From: Dermacoccus abyssi | GTDB taxonomy: Bacteria; Actinomycetota; Actinomycetes; Actinomycetales; Dermatophilaceae | NCBI RefSeq assembly: GCF_034541975.1 | Contig: NZ_JAVYJM010000001.1 | Direction: 5' to 3' (one strand) | Length of the DNA: 64,000 nucleotides | Part shown: piece after piece, positions 26,274-35,228 of the stretch | How positions within the stretch are numbered: the stretch's first letter is position 1 | Layout: each line of letters opens with the position of its first letter | The notes under the pieces: model-generated | What the model saw: only the letters and a program-made list of their open reading frames with translations | What the model was told of the DNA's origin: nothing | Database searches by the model: none | Program-made: the position numbers and the translations under genes

Positions 26274-27122
26274 TCACTCGTCCTCTTCGTCCCAGATCCG
26301 CTGCTTGCGCTTCTTCTCGCGCCTCGGACGCGCGGCAGTCGCGCCCTCCTGTGCCTGCACCTCGCCGGCGGACGCGGGATCGGCCGTCTCGAGGCCGTCG
26401 AGGTACTCACGCCGGGCGCGCATCAGGACGAAGGCGTATCCGGCGACAATGCCGAGCCACCACTGGATGGCGTAGCTCAGATTGATGCCGGCCGCCATGC
26501 CCTGCGACGGCCGCTCCAGGGCCTGCGGTCGCGGGGGAGTCGTCCCGTCGGGCATCGACTCGGTGCGCATGCGGACGTAGCCGTCGACGAGTTGCTCACC
26601 CGTGGCCTTCTCGGCGTCGGCCGTCGAGATCGAGGAGAGCTGGCCTTCGACCGGCGGCCGGCCGAGGCTCTTCTCGCTCGGCCGCACCCAACCGGTCACC
26701 GTCACCTGGCCACGCGGCGACGCGGGAACAGAACTCGGCTTCGCCGCGCTCGAGCCGTTGGTCACCCACCCGCGGTCGACGAGCACCTTGATGCCGTCGA
26801 CGGCGAAGACGTCCACGGTCTCGTAGCCGAAATCGCCGCCGGGGCCGGGCCTGTTGCGCACCATGCGGACATCACCGAGATAGGTGCCGGTTCCGCGAAC
26901 CTGCTTCCACTCGTCATCCTTGGCGGGGGCCCGGCCATCCTCGAGAACGTCACCGAACGGGACGGGTCGGGCGTCGTAGTTCGTGTCGATCCGCTCCTGG
27001 ATCGTCGACTTCTCCTGCCAGCGATTCCACTGCCAGCGCCCTGCGACGAGGCAGATCGTGGCCCACAGTGTCGCGACGAGCAACCACGTGAGCCAGCGTT
27101 TGGTGGAGAGCAGTCGAAGCAC
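26274..27122 (-). CDS. SURF1-family cytochrome oxidase assembly protein
   Basis: 282-aa SURF1 homologue, thought to aid haem A insertion or maturation of cytochrome c oxidase. It has the family topology: an N-terminal transmembrane helix (WLTWLLVATLWATICLVAGRW), a periplasmic domain with GTYLGD, VLVDRGWV and VTGWVRPSE, and a second helix (NLSYAIQWWLGIVAGYAFVLM) ending in an Arg-rich cytosolic tail with many charged residues. Conserved NLSYAIQWW is the C-terminal SURF1 signature. Functionally it belongs with ctaA and ctaB elsewhere in the window. Confidence 0.93.
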   Translation of the reverse strand: MLRLLSTKRWLTWLLVATLWATICLVAGRWQWNRWQEKSTIQERIDTNYDARPVPFGDVLEDGRAPAKDDEWKQVRGTGTYLGDVRMVRNRPGPGGDFGYETVDVFAVDGIKVLVDRGWVTNGSSAAKPSSVPASPRGQVTVTGWVRPSEKSLGRPPVEGQLSSISTADAEKATGEQLVDGYVRMRTESMPDGTTPPRPQALERPSQGMAAGINLSYAIQWWLGIVAGYAFVLMRARREYLDGLETADPASAGEVQAQEGATAARPRREKKRKQRIWDEEDE

Positions 27123-27195
27123 CCCACCAGCGTAGTAGGGCTGTTCGCCGCCCTGACGCCGGGCATCAGGGACGAGCAGGTTCCCGCGAGGCGCC

Positions 27196-27435
27196 TCAGC
27201 CGTCGTGCGGATCCAGGGCGTCGGGCCGGACGCTGTCCCGGTAGAAGCCGCGCAGAGACAGGAAGTCGCGCAGCGTCACCTCGTGCTCGTCGCACGCGAG
27301 CCAGACCTTGCGTCGTTGCGCGTCGTGCAGCTTCGGGTTGTTCCACCGCAGAGCCCACGTCGCGTGGCGTCGGCACCCCTTCGCGCTGCAGATCAGCTCG
27401 GCGGGGTCATCGCTAAGAGCGGTCCGCAGATCCAT
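27196..27435 (-). CDS. Small conserved zinc-finger-like protein
   Basis: 79-aa protein of unknown function commonly found near SURF1/DUF3099 genes in actinobacteria. The sequence shows CSAKGCRRHATWALRWNN, then RKVWLACDEHEVTLRDFL: two Cys plus a Cys/His pair that could bind one zinc. ATG 27435 was chosen because the protein then begins MDLRTALSDDPAELIC; the frame remains open far upstream but that is not coding. It overlaps the end of the DUF3099 gene by 23 nt, so the two are co-transcribed. No function can be assigned. Confidence 0.75.
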   Translation of the reverse strand: MDLRTALSDDPAELICSAKGCRRHATWALRWNNPKLHDAQRRKVWLACDEHEVTLRDFLSLRGFYRDSVRPDALDPHDG

Positions 27436-27748
27436 GGATCTCCTTGGGAGGCACCGGAGGGGGAGTGACGGCACCCATGCGGTCGATGCGCCGCTTGCCC
27501 GTCGCGTTGGCGTACACGACGGCCGCGTAGGGCAGTACGGCAGCGAGAGCGAAGCACACGACACTGAGCGGGCGGCTGACCTGCCAGGTGGCGACGGCCG
27601 CGATGAAGCAGACCGTCCGGATGGCCATCGAGATGAGGTAGCCACGCATTCGGCGGTTCTGGTCGTCCTCGGCCGACTCGGGCAGGCTCGTCGCCGAGAG
27701 GCGGGGCTGTTCACCCTTGCCCGTCCGCGAGGAAGCTGCTCGTGCCAT
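27413..27748 (-). CDS. DUF3099-family membrane protein
   Basis: 111-aa protein with two closely spaced membrane helices (YLISMAIRTVCFIAAVATW and LSVVCFALAAVLPYAAVVY) after a polar N-terminus containing QPRLSATSLPES, and a Pro-rich cytosolic tail. MRGYLISMAIRTVCF and the ANATGKRR end match the DUF3099 family of actinobacteria, whose function is unknown. It is followed by the small zinc-finger-like gene in overlap and is divergent from fabG. Confidence 0.8.
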   Translation of the reverse strand: MARAASSRTGKGEQPRLSATSLPESAEDDQNRRMRGYLISMAIRTVCFIAAVATWQVSRPLSVVCFALAAVLPYAAVVYANATGKRRIDRMGAVTPPPVPPKEIHGSADRS

Positions 27749-27882
27749 GGCTCCAGCTTACGACTCACCACGATTCGTCCCAATTGGAGTACCCGGGGGT
27801 AGTGGATACGTTGCTGAGCGAGGTTGATTCCGGCGCGCCCGCGCCCGACCACACGACATGCTGCGAACGAAGGACAGGGTGA

Positions 27883-28593
27883 ATGACGAGCCGCAACGTA
27901 CTGGTGACCGGAGGCAACCGAGGTATCGGTCTGGCCATCGCCGAGAGGTTCCGTGACCAGGGGGACGCCGTCGTCATCCTTTCGCGCGCCGGTGAGGACG
28001 TCGCGGGCATGCCCGCGGTTGCGGGCGACGTCAGCGACTCCGACTCGGTGAAGAAGGCGTTCAAGGAGGCCGAGGAGAAGCTCGGCGGCCCCATGGACGT
28101 CGTCGTCGCGAACGCCGGAATCACCGACGACGGTTTGCTCATGCGCATGAGCGACGAGTCGTTCGACCGTGTCATCGACACCAACCTCGCCGGTGCGTTC
28201 CGCTGCGCCCGCGCCGCGACGACCGGCATGATCCGCCGCAAGGGCGGGCGCCTCATCTTCGTCTCGAGCGTCGTCGGACTCTACGGGTCTCCGGGCCAGG
28301 CCAACTATGCGGCGAGCAAGGCCGGTCTCGTCGGTCTCGCCCGCTCCGTTGCCCGCGAACTCGGGGGCCGTGGCATCACGGCCAACGTCGTCGCGCCCGG
28401 CTTCATCGAGACCGAAATGACGTCCTCGCTGCCGGAGGACCGGCAGAAGGCCTACAAGGACGCCATCCCCACCGGGCGCTTCGCCCGCCCCGAGGAGGTG
28501 GCAGCCGCCGTCACGTTCCTCGCCTCGCCGGAGGCCGCCTACATCAACGGTGCTGTCGTACCCGTCGACGGCGGCCTCGGCATGGGCCACTGA
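27883..28593 (+). CDS. fabG: 3-oxoacyl-ACP reductase
   Basis: NADPH-dependent beta-ketoacyl-ACP reductase of type II fatty-acid synthesis (MabA/FabG), 236 aa. The SDR elements are complete: VLVTGGNRGIGLAIA cofactor motif, VVVANAGITDD (NNAG equivalent), catalytic Ser in FVSSVVGLYG and Tyr/Lys in QANYAASKAG. The C-terminus VVPVDGGLGMGH is typical. It lies 56 nt upstream of the enoyl reductase gene, forming the fabG-fabI (mabA-inhA-like) pair that catalyses both reductive steps of chain elongation. Confidence 0.93.
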   Translation: MTSRNVLVTGGNRGIGLAIAERFRDQGDAVVILSRAGEDVAGMPAVAGDVSDSDSVKKAFKEAEEKLGGPMDVVVANAGITDDGLLMRMSDESFDRVIDTNLAGAFRCARAATTGMIRRKGGRLIFVSSVVGLYGSPGQANYAASKAGLVGLARSVARELGGRGITANVVAPGFIETEMTSSLPEDRQKAYKDAIPTGRFARPEEVAAAVTFLASPEAAYINGAVVPVDGGLGMGH

Positions 28594-28649
28594 CCACTGA
28601 CCCAGCCCGCATCCTCCACTCCGCTCCGCCCCGCACGAAAGGCACCACC

Positions 28650-29411
28650 ATGGGTCTGCTCGAAGGTAAGAAGCTCCTCGTCACCGGCGTCCTCATGGAC
28701 TCCTCGATCGCCTTTCACGTGGCGCGCCTGGCCCAGGAGGAGGGCGCCGAGGTCGTTCTCACGAGCTTCGGCCGCACGATGAAGATCACGCAGACGATCA
28801 GCCGTCGGCTGCCCGAGCCCGTCGAGGTGGTCGAACTGGACGTGACGAACACCGAGCACCTCGAGACCCTCGCCGAGCGCCTCAAGCCGATCATCGGTTC
28901 GCTCGACGGCGTCGTGCACTCGATCGGCTTCGCACCGCAGGGCGCGTTCACCTTCATGGACGCCACGTGGGAGGACGTCTCGACGGCACTGCACGCCTCG
29001 GCGTATTCCCTCAAAGCCCTCGCGAAGGCTGCCGAGCCCCTCATGAAGGACGGCGGCGCCGTTGTCGGGCTGACGTTCGACGCGAAGTTCGCCTGGCCCG
29101 TCTACGACTGGATGGGCGTGGCCAAGGCTGCGTTCGAATCGACGAACCGCTACCTCGCACGTGACCTCGGCCCGCAGGGGATCCGCTGCAACCTCGTCGC
29201 CGCCGGCCCGATCCGCACCACGGCGGCCAAGTCGATCCCGGGCTTCGAGCAGTTCGAGGAGACCTGGAACAACCGTGCTCCGCTGGGTTGGGACGTCTCC
29301 GACGCGGTGCCCGCCGCGCGCGCCTGCGCGGCACTGCTGTCCGACTGGTTCCCGGCGACGACGGGCGAGATCGTCCACGTCGACGGCGGCGTCCACGCGA
29401 TGGGTCAGTAG
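28650..29411 (+). CDS. fabI: Enoyl-ACP reductase, InhA type
   Basis: NADH-dependent enoyl-ACP reductase, 253 aa, last step of each fatty-acid elongation cycle. The cofactor site is the divergent SDR form LVTGVLMDSSIAFHVA of FabI/InhA. VVHSIGFAPQ and the active-site YDWMGVAKAAFES (Tyr and Lys separated by six) are characteristic; this is also the isoniazid/triclosan target class. GAAAGGCACC-type ribosome-binding sequence precedes the ATG. It is co-directional with fabG. Confidence 0.95.
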   Translation: MGLLEGKKLLVTGVLMDSSIAFHVARLAQEEGAEVVLTSFGRTMKITQTISRRLPEPVEVVELDVTNTEHLETLAERLKPIIGSLDGVVHSIGFAPQGAFTFMDATWEDVSTALHASAYSLKALAKAAEPLMKDGGAVVGLTFDAKFAWPVYDWMGVAKAAFESTNRYLARDLGPQGIRCNLVAAGPIRTTAAKSIPGFEQFEETWNNRAPLGWDVSDAVPAARACAALLSDWFPATTGEIVHVDGGVHAMGQ

Positions 29412-29469
29412 GCGTCCAGCCCGTGTCGGGCGGATGCAGGTGAAGCACACCCGTTCTAGGGTGAATTTC

Positions 29470-31365
29470 ATGACTGCAGACGGCACGCAGGCCGCAGGTG
29501 TCCGCCTGCTCGGCAACCGCGTTCTCGAGGGCCCGAACCTCTACTTCCCGCGCCCCGCGATCAAGACGACGATCGACGTCTCGGGGTGGCTGAGCAGTGA
29601 ACCGGAACAGCTGAGCGAAGCGTTCGCCCTGCTTCGCGCGCGCCGCCCGCGACTCGGCGACGAGGGTTCTGCCGTCCGCGACCGCGCCGTCATGCGCCTC
29701 GTCGAGGTCGTCACGCGTCGTGTTGCCGCTGCGAGCGGCACGGGTCAGCTCGGTGTCCGGGTTCGCCACGGCGAGGAACCCTCGGAGTACGTCGTGGCCT
29801 TCCCCTGGAAGCACCTCGAACGCGGCCGCGCGTTGGGCCGCGCCGTGGCTGCGGCTCTCACCGATCTGCTCGACCCGGTGTCCTCCTCCGACGCCGTTCG
29901 ACGTGCCGCCGACGCGGTTCTCGCCTCCGAACCGGGCCCCGCCGGAACCATGTCCAAGCCGAAGGTTCCGGTCATCTCGATCACCGGAACGAACGGCAAG
30001 ACGACGACCACGCGCCTCGTCTCGCACATCTCGATGACCGCAGGGCGCAAGACGGCGTGGAGCTCCACCGACGGTGTGCTCGTCATGGGCGAACACGTCG
30101 AGAGGGGTGACTACTCGGGACCCTCGGGTGCTCGCACCGTGCTCGCCACCCCCGGCCTCGAGGTCGCCGTCCTCGAAACCGCGCGAGGCGGCTTGCTCAA
30201 CCGCGGAATGGGTGTGCCGTACAACGACGTCAGCGTCGTGACGAACGTGTCGCCCGACCACCTCGGTACCGGCGGCATCGACACCGTCGACCAGCTCGCC
30301 GAGGTCAAGGCCATCATCACCAAGGTCACCCGACCGAGCGGTTGGTGCGTGCTCAACGGTGACGACCCCCGTGTCTGGGCGATGCGGGTCGGTACGCCCG
30401 CGCAGATCATCACCTTCACACTCGACCCGGAAGCGCCCTGCATCCGTGAGGCACGGGCCGCACACGGCAAGGCGTTCACCGTCATCGACAACGACATCGT
30501 GTGTATCGACGACTCGGGCGTGGACTCACTCGTCTCCCTCGACGACGTGCCCATGACGATGGCCGGGCTTTCCGCCCACAACATCGCGAACGCTCTCGCG
30601 GGGGCGGCCGGTGCCCTGGCGCTCGGACTTCCGCGCAGCGCCGTCGTCGAGGGGCTACGCACGTTCGCCCCGGACGCGAACCTCAACCCGGGCCGCATGA
30701 ACGTCTACACCGTGCCCAAGCCGAGCAGCCCCGACGAGTCGGTCACCGTCATCATCGACATGGCCCACAACGAGGGAGGTTTGGAGGCTCTCCTCGCCGT
30801 GGGTCGTGGTCTCGTCGCGCCCGGGGGGCGACTCCTGCTCGGCCTCGGAACCGGCGGGGACCGCAGCGACGAGATCCTCGCCAACCTCGGCGAGCTCGCA
30901 GGCCGTGGCGCAGATCTCGTCCACGTGGTGCACAAGGAGCACTACCTTCGCGGTCGCTCGATGGAGAACCTCGAAAGCCACTTCCGTGACGGTCTCGCGC
31001 GCGTCGGGGTGAGCCCGGAGGCGAGCCACCGCACCGAACTCGACGGCGTGCAGGGCCTCCTCGACGCGGCACACGGGGGCGACGTCGTGGCGGTCATGAC
31101 CCACAGCCACCAGGCGGAGATCCACTTCTGGTTGACCGAGACGGGCGCGTCGATGGACGACGCACGAACCATCGCCCGCAAGGCACGCACCGCTCGCGGT
31201 GTACCGAACGAGAAGATCGAGAACACCGGCTTGCCCGACGACGTTCAGGGCCACATCGGTGACGCCGTCGCGTCATTGCGTCGGGTGACCGCCTCCGGCC
31301 ACGCACCCGCAGCACTAGTCGACGCTCTGGACCTGCTCACCTCACTGCCGCACCGCGAGTCCTGA
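29470..31365 (+). CDS. Mur-ligase-type paralogue of cyanophycin synthetase (no ATP-grasp domain)
   Basis: 631 aa from ATG 29470, which has GGTGA five bases upstream. Residues 10-155 resemble the N-terminal domain of CphA (GNRVLEGPNLYFPRPAIKTT aligns with the same region of the 949-aa neighbour). The Mur-ligase core follows: P-loop GTNGKTTTTRL (173-183), LETARGGLLNRGM, TNVSPDHLGTGGI, NGDDP and DMAHNEGG. The central ATP-grasp module that adds aspartate in CphA is missing. It is convergent with cphA. It may ligate an arginine-like residue to an acidic backbone or process another peptide; the actual substrate is unknown. Confidence 0.8.
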   Translation: MTADGTQAAGVRLLGNRVLEGPNLYFPRPAIKTTIDVSGWLSSEPEQLSEAFALLRARRPRLGDEGSAVRDRAVMRLVEVVTRRVAAASGTGQLGVRVRHGEEPSEYVVAFPWKHLERGRALGRAVAAALTDLLDPVSSSDAVRRAADAVLASEPGPAGTMSKPKVPVISITGTNGKTTTTRLVSHISMTAGRKTAWSSTDGVLVMGEHVERGDYSGPSGARTVLATPGLEVAVLETARGGLLNRGMGVPYNDVSVVTNVSPDHLGTGGIDTVDQLAEVKAIITKVTRPSGWCVLNGDDPRVWAMRVGTPAQIITFTLDPEAPCIREARAAHGKAFTVIDNDIVCIDDSGVDSLVSLDDVPMTMAGLSAHNIANALAGAAGALALGLPRSAVVEGLRTFAPDANLNPGRMNVYTVPKPSSPDESVTVIIDMAHNEGGLEALLAVGRGLVAPGGRLLLGLGTGGDRSDEILANLGELAGRGADLVHVVHKEHYLRGRSMENLESHFRDGLARVGVSPEASHRTELDGVQGLLDAAHGGDVVAVMTHSHQAEIHFWLTETGASMDDARTIARKARTARGVPNEKIENTGLPDDVQGHIGDAVASLRRVTASGHAPAALVDALDLLTSLPHRES

Positions 31366-31400
31366 CACGCTCGCCGATCCGGCCTCGTCCCGACGACCAG

Positions 31401-31437
31401 TTGGCCCCTTCCCACCGCAGCGGTGGGAAGGGGCCAA
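31401..31437. terminator. Bidirectional terminator between the Mur-ligase-like gene and cphA
   Basis: Perfect 17-bp stem (arms 31401-31417 and 31421-31437) with a CAG loop, between two convergent stops. Confidence 0.75.
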
Positions 31438-31449
31438 CGCGTTCGTTCC

Positions 31450-34299
31450 TCAGCCCTGAGTGTCAGCCGGGTTCGGCGTGACCGCCTCGGCCGCGGCGTC
31501 GTCCTCCTCGGCGCTGGCGAACCGCTCGTCCGGGCTGAAGTCGGGGTCGCCCGGCTGTTCCTCGTGGGTGTGCGCGCCCGGCGTCGCGAGGTGGGTGCGC
31601 TCCTCGACCGTGGCCATGACCCGGGCGTGCTTGTCGGCGCAGATGACGATGACGTCGTTGGGCCGCGCCCGATCGAGTGCCTTCGTCGTCGCCTCGAGCT
31701 CGTCGAGGACGGTGACGATCTTCGTCGCGCGGCCGCCGTCGGCAGCCACGGCTCGCGCACCCTCCTCGATGATCCTGGCCGCTTCGCCGACCTCGCGGCG
31801 GCGCAGGTTCTCGTCCTCACGGATGATGACGGTGTCGAACCACTTGGCCGCCAGTTCACCCATCTCACGGATGTCCTGGTCACGACGGTCGCCGGCAGCT
31901 CCGACGACGACGGTACGGCGCACCCTCTGGGCACGGTTCTTTCCCGCGACATATCGGTCGACGAACTCGCCGAGCAGGTCGAGGCCCGCCGGGTTGTGGC
32001 AGTAGTCGACGAACACCTCGGCGTGGTCGACCTCGATGCGGTTGAGGCGACCGGGGGAGAGGTAGTAGCTCGTCGTGAAGGTGCGCAGGCCCTGACGGAT
32101 GTCGTGCAGCGGCACACCGGCGGCGAAGGCCGCTCCCGCCGCGGCGAGCGAGTTGGCGACGTTCATGCGTGCGGCGCCGTTGAACGTGCTCGGCAGCAGG
32201 TGGGTCCAGGCGAGCTGCATCGAACGGCGGCCCTGCTTGAGGACGATCATCTCGCCCTTCTCCGTCGGCTCGAGGACCACGGCGCGGTCACCGCGAACGC
32301 AGCGCTCGTCGATGAACTGCCTGACGCGGCTGTCCGGGGCGTCCATCGAGAACCACACGATGGTTCCACGGCACACGTGGCGCATACGGCGCACGTACGG
32401 GTCGTCGGCGTTGAGGACGGCGAAACCGTCACGCGGCACGGCCTCGACGACGACCTGCTTGACGTCCGCGAGGTCCTTGAGGGACTTCACACCGCGCATG
32501 CCGAGGTGATCGTTCTGGATGTTCGTGACGATCGCGATGTCGTTGCGGTCGTAGCCCAGGCCCTCGCGCAGGATGCCGCCGCGGGCGACTTCGAGGATCG
32601 CGAAGTCGACTCGCGGGTTCTGCAGCACCATCTTGGCTGACTTGGGGCCTGACGCGTCACGGGTGATGAGCAGACGCTCGTCGACGATGATGCCGTCGGT
32701 CGAGGTCATGCCGACCTTCTTGCCGAGGCCCTTCATGACGTGCGCGAGCATGCGCGACGTCGTCGTCTTGCCGTTGGTACCCGTCACCGCGACGATCGGC
32801 ACACGCGACGGCGTGCCGGGCGGGAAGAGCAGGTCGACGACCGGTTTGGCGATGAACTGCGGTTCCCCGACCGTCGGGTGGGTGTGCATGCGGAACCCGG
32901 GAGCGGCGTTGACCTCGCAGATCGCGCCGCCGGACTCACGCACCGGCACCGTGATGTCGGGGCAGATGAAGTCGATGCCGGCGACGTCGAGTCCGATGAG
33001 GCGCGCGGCCTCCTCGGCGATCTCGACGTTGTCCGGGTGGGCATCCATGGTGCGGTCGATGGAGATACCACCGGTCGACATGTTGCCGGTGAGGGCAAGC
33101 TTCACCATGACGCCAGCCTCAGGCACGGCGTCCATCGCGTAGCCCTGTTCCTCGACGAGTTCGCGGGCGGCGTCGTCGACCTTGATGCGCGTGAGCACCT
33201 TCTCGTGACCGTATCCACGACGCGGGTCGGCGTTCGTGATGTCGACGAGTTCGGCCACCGTGTGCTCGCCGTCGCCCATGACGTGGGCGGGCACGCGCTC
33301 GGCGATGGCCGCCATCCGGCCGTCGATGATGAGGCAGCGGTAGTCCTTGCCCGTGACGAAGGACTCGACCTGCAGCACGCCGCGGCGCGACTGGGCAAGA
33401 GCGATCGGGTAGGCCTCGCGGACGTCGTCCTCGTTCTGCAGGTTGAGGCAGACACCACGGCCGTGATTGCCGTCGAGCGGCTTGACGACGACCGGGAAGC
33501 CGATCTCCTTGGCCGCCTCGACGGTGCCCTCCATCGTGCGCACGACGTCGGACTTCGGCACCGGCAGACCGGCCGAACCGAGCAGCTTCACCGTGAGGTT
33601 CTTGTCGCCCGCGATGTCCACCGCGAGGGCGGGGGTGCGCGACGTCATCGTGGCGCGGATGCGCTGGGCGTGGACGCCCTGACCGAGCTGGACGAGGGAG
33701 GCGCCGTTGAGGCGGGTCCACGGGATGTCGCGCGAGACGGCCTCTTCGATGATGGCCTGCGTCGACGGGCCGAAGGCCTTGCGCTGCACGAGGTTGTGGA
33801 ACCGCTCGAGCTCCGCCTCGACGTCGAACTCGGGGTTGTTCTGCACGAGGTGATTGACGATGTTGACCGCCAGTTCACCGGCTGCGAGACCGACGCTCTC
33901 GTCGAGGAAGGCGAAGATGACGTTGTACCAGCCCTCGCGGTCCTCGACACCACGCGTCTTGCCTCGACGGACGTCGTGACCGGCCTCCTGCTGCAGCTGC
34001 AGCGCGAGGTGCTCGGCCACGTGACCGAGCCAGGTGCCCTCGTGGAGGCGCTCGATGAAGCCGCCCTCACGCCCGCGCGAACACGAGTGTCGCTGCAGGC
34101 CGGGGAAGAGCTCGACGAGAGCCTCGGTGAAACCGGGCAGCGCGTGCGTCGGGTAGTACTCGAGCACGCCCAGATCGAGCACGAGGTGAATCGCCGGCTC
34201 GTAGGACCACACGTTGGGGCCGCGGTAGACACGCGTGCTTCGGATGCGCAGGCTCGGCTCGATGGGCCCGGGAGCTTGCGGGATCTCGACGACGGTCAT
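31450..34299 (-). CDS. cphA: Cyanophycin synthetase
   Basis: Large two-active-site ligase, 949 aa, that builds multi-L-arginyl-poly-L-aspartate, a nitrogen storage polymer. Domain order: N-terminal domain (1-200) with RVYRGPNVWSYEPAIHLVLD; ATP-grasp (about 210-480) with VVKPLDGNHGRGVCLNL and GAICEVNAAPGF; Mur ligase (about 495-900) with P-loop GTNGKTTTSRML (Gly507), LEVARGGILREG, TNIQNDHLGMRG and NADDP. The acidic C-terminal tail (after about 905) is variable. cphB lies 28 nt upstream in the same operon, so synthesis and breakdown enzymes are produced together. Confidence 0.95.
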   Translation of the reverse strand: MTVVEIPQAPGPIEPSLRIRSTRVYRGPNVWSYEPAIHLVLDLGVLEYYPTHALPGFTEALVELFPGLQRHSCSRGREGGFIERLHEGTWLGHVAEHLALQLQQEAGHDVRRGKTRGVEDREGWYNVIFAFLDESVGLAAGELAVNIVNHLVQNNPEFDVEAELERFHNLVQRKAFGPSTQAIIEEAVSRDIPWTRLNGASLVQLGQGVHAQRIRATMTSRTPALAVDIAGDKNLTVKLLGSAGLPVPKSDVVRTMEGTVEAAKEIGFPVVVKPLDGNHGRGVCLNLQNEDDVREAYPIALAQSRRGVLQVESFVTGKDYRCLIIDGRMAAIAERVPAHVMGDGEHTVAELVDITNADPRRGYGHEKVLTRIKVDDAARELVEEQGYAMDAVPEAGVMVKLALTGNMSTGGISIDRTMDAHPDNVEIAEEAARLIGLDVAGIDFICPDITVPVRESGGAICEVNAAPGFRMHTHPTVGEPQFIAKPVVDLLFPPGTPSRVPIVAVTGTNGKTTTSRMLAHVMKGLGKKVGMTSTDGIIVDERLLITRDASGPKSAKMVLQNPRVDFAILEVARGGILREGLGYDRNDIAIVTNIQNDHLGMRGVKSLKDLADVKQVVVEAVPRDGFAVLNADDPYVRRMRHVCRGTIVWFSMDAPDSRVRQFIDERCVRGDRAVVLEPTEKGEMIVLKQGRRSMQLAWTHLLPSTFNGAARMNVANSLAAAGAAFAAGVPLHDIRQGLRTFTTSYYLSPGRLNRIEVDHAEVFVDYCHNPAGLDLLGEFVDRYVAGKNRAQRVRRTVVVGAAGDRRDQDIREMGELAAKWFDTVIIREDENLRRREVGEAARIIEEGARAVAADGGRATKIVTVLDELEATTKALDRARPNDVIVICADKHARVMATVEERTHLATPGAHTHEEQPGDPDFSPDERFASAEEDDAAAEAVTPNPADTQG

Positions 34300-34327
34300 G
34301 AAGTTCTCCCTCGGAAGGCACAGCGTC

Positions 34328-35218
34328 TCAGTGACGCAGTGCGGCTGCGGCCGTGGCGGTGTCGTGCTGATCCTTCGCGGCCGTGACGGCCACGTCGGCG
34401 TTCTGCTCGACGAAATCCGTCAAGGTCGCTGTGGCCAGGTCGAACGTCGCTCCGTACGGCAGCGAGTGAACGACCGCTCCCGTGACGAGCAAGGGCGCGT
34501 CACGGCGGGCTTCGTGGGCGTCGGTCTGCGCCCGTCGGGCATCGACGATGAAGACGGCGCCGGATCCGACGATCGTCATCTCGTGCCCATTGGTGATCTC
34601 GGCGGCCGTGTCCTCGTCAATGCCCATTCCGAGCAGGCTGGGAGAACCGGCGACGAGCGACAGCAGTCGGCCGTAGCGTGAGCGCTGGTCGAAGTGCTGG
34701 TCGATGATGACGCCCGGCACGAGGCCGAGACCCTGCGTGAGCTGGCTGGAACGCTGGCGGGGGGTGACGCCCTCCTCGCCCATGGAGATCATGAACTGGC
34801 TCATGATCGAGGCGCCCGCACTCGTGCCGGCGATGACGGCGCCACGCTCGTAGGCGCGCAGCATGGCGTCGCCGAGCGGGGTGCCGACGATGAGCTGGCT
34901 CAGCTTGAGCTGGTTACCACCCGAGATGAAGACGCCCGTGGCGTTGTCGATGCGCTCGACGAGCTCCGGCGACGACGACTCGAGGCGCGTCTGCGGGTCG
35001 ACGCTCGAGACCTCGGGGCACCCCAAGCGCGAGAACACGGTGGAGTACACCTCGATGACCTCGGACGCCAGCGACGATGCCGTCGGGATGACGACGATGT
35101 TCGACTTGCGGCCCCCGGCCAGACGCACGAAGCGGCGCAGGATGGTCACGCGGCCGATCTTGTCCTCGGCCCCACCGATGATGAGCAGGGATCGACGGGG
35201 CTCGCTGTTCTCAGGCAT
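34328..35218 (-). CDS. cphB: Cyanophycinase
   Basis: Serine exopeptidase of family S51, 296 aa, releasing beta-Asp-Arg dipeptides from cyanophycin in the cytosol. LIIGGAEDK near the N-terminus, VFISGGNQLKLSQL and the nucleophile elbow IAGTSAGAS with Ser133 identify it; DQHFDQRSRYGRLLSLVA and GIDEDTAAEI are further conserved blocks. No signal peptide is present, consistent with intracellular action. It is first in the cphB-cphA operon and follows serB by 10 nt. Confidence 0.95.
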   Translation of the reverse strand: MPENSEPRRSLLIIGGAEDKIGRVTILRRFVRLAGGRKSNIVVIPTASSLASEVIEVYSTVFSRLGCPEVSSVDPQTRLESSSPELVERIDNATGVFISGGNQLKLSQLIVGTPLGDAMLRAYERGAVIAGTSAGASIMSQFMISMGEEGVTPRQRSSQLTQGLGLVPGVIIDQHFDQRSRYGRLLSLVAGSPSLLGMGIDEDTAAEITNGHEMTIVGSGAVFIVDARRAQTDAHEARRDAPLLVTGAVVHSLPYGATFDLATATLTDFVEQNADVAVTAAKDQHDTATAAAALRH

Positions 35219-35228
35219 GGGGGCTATG

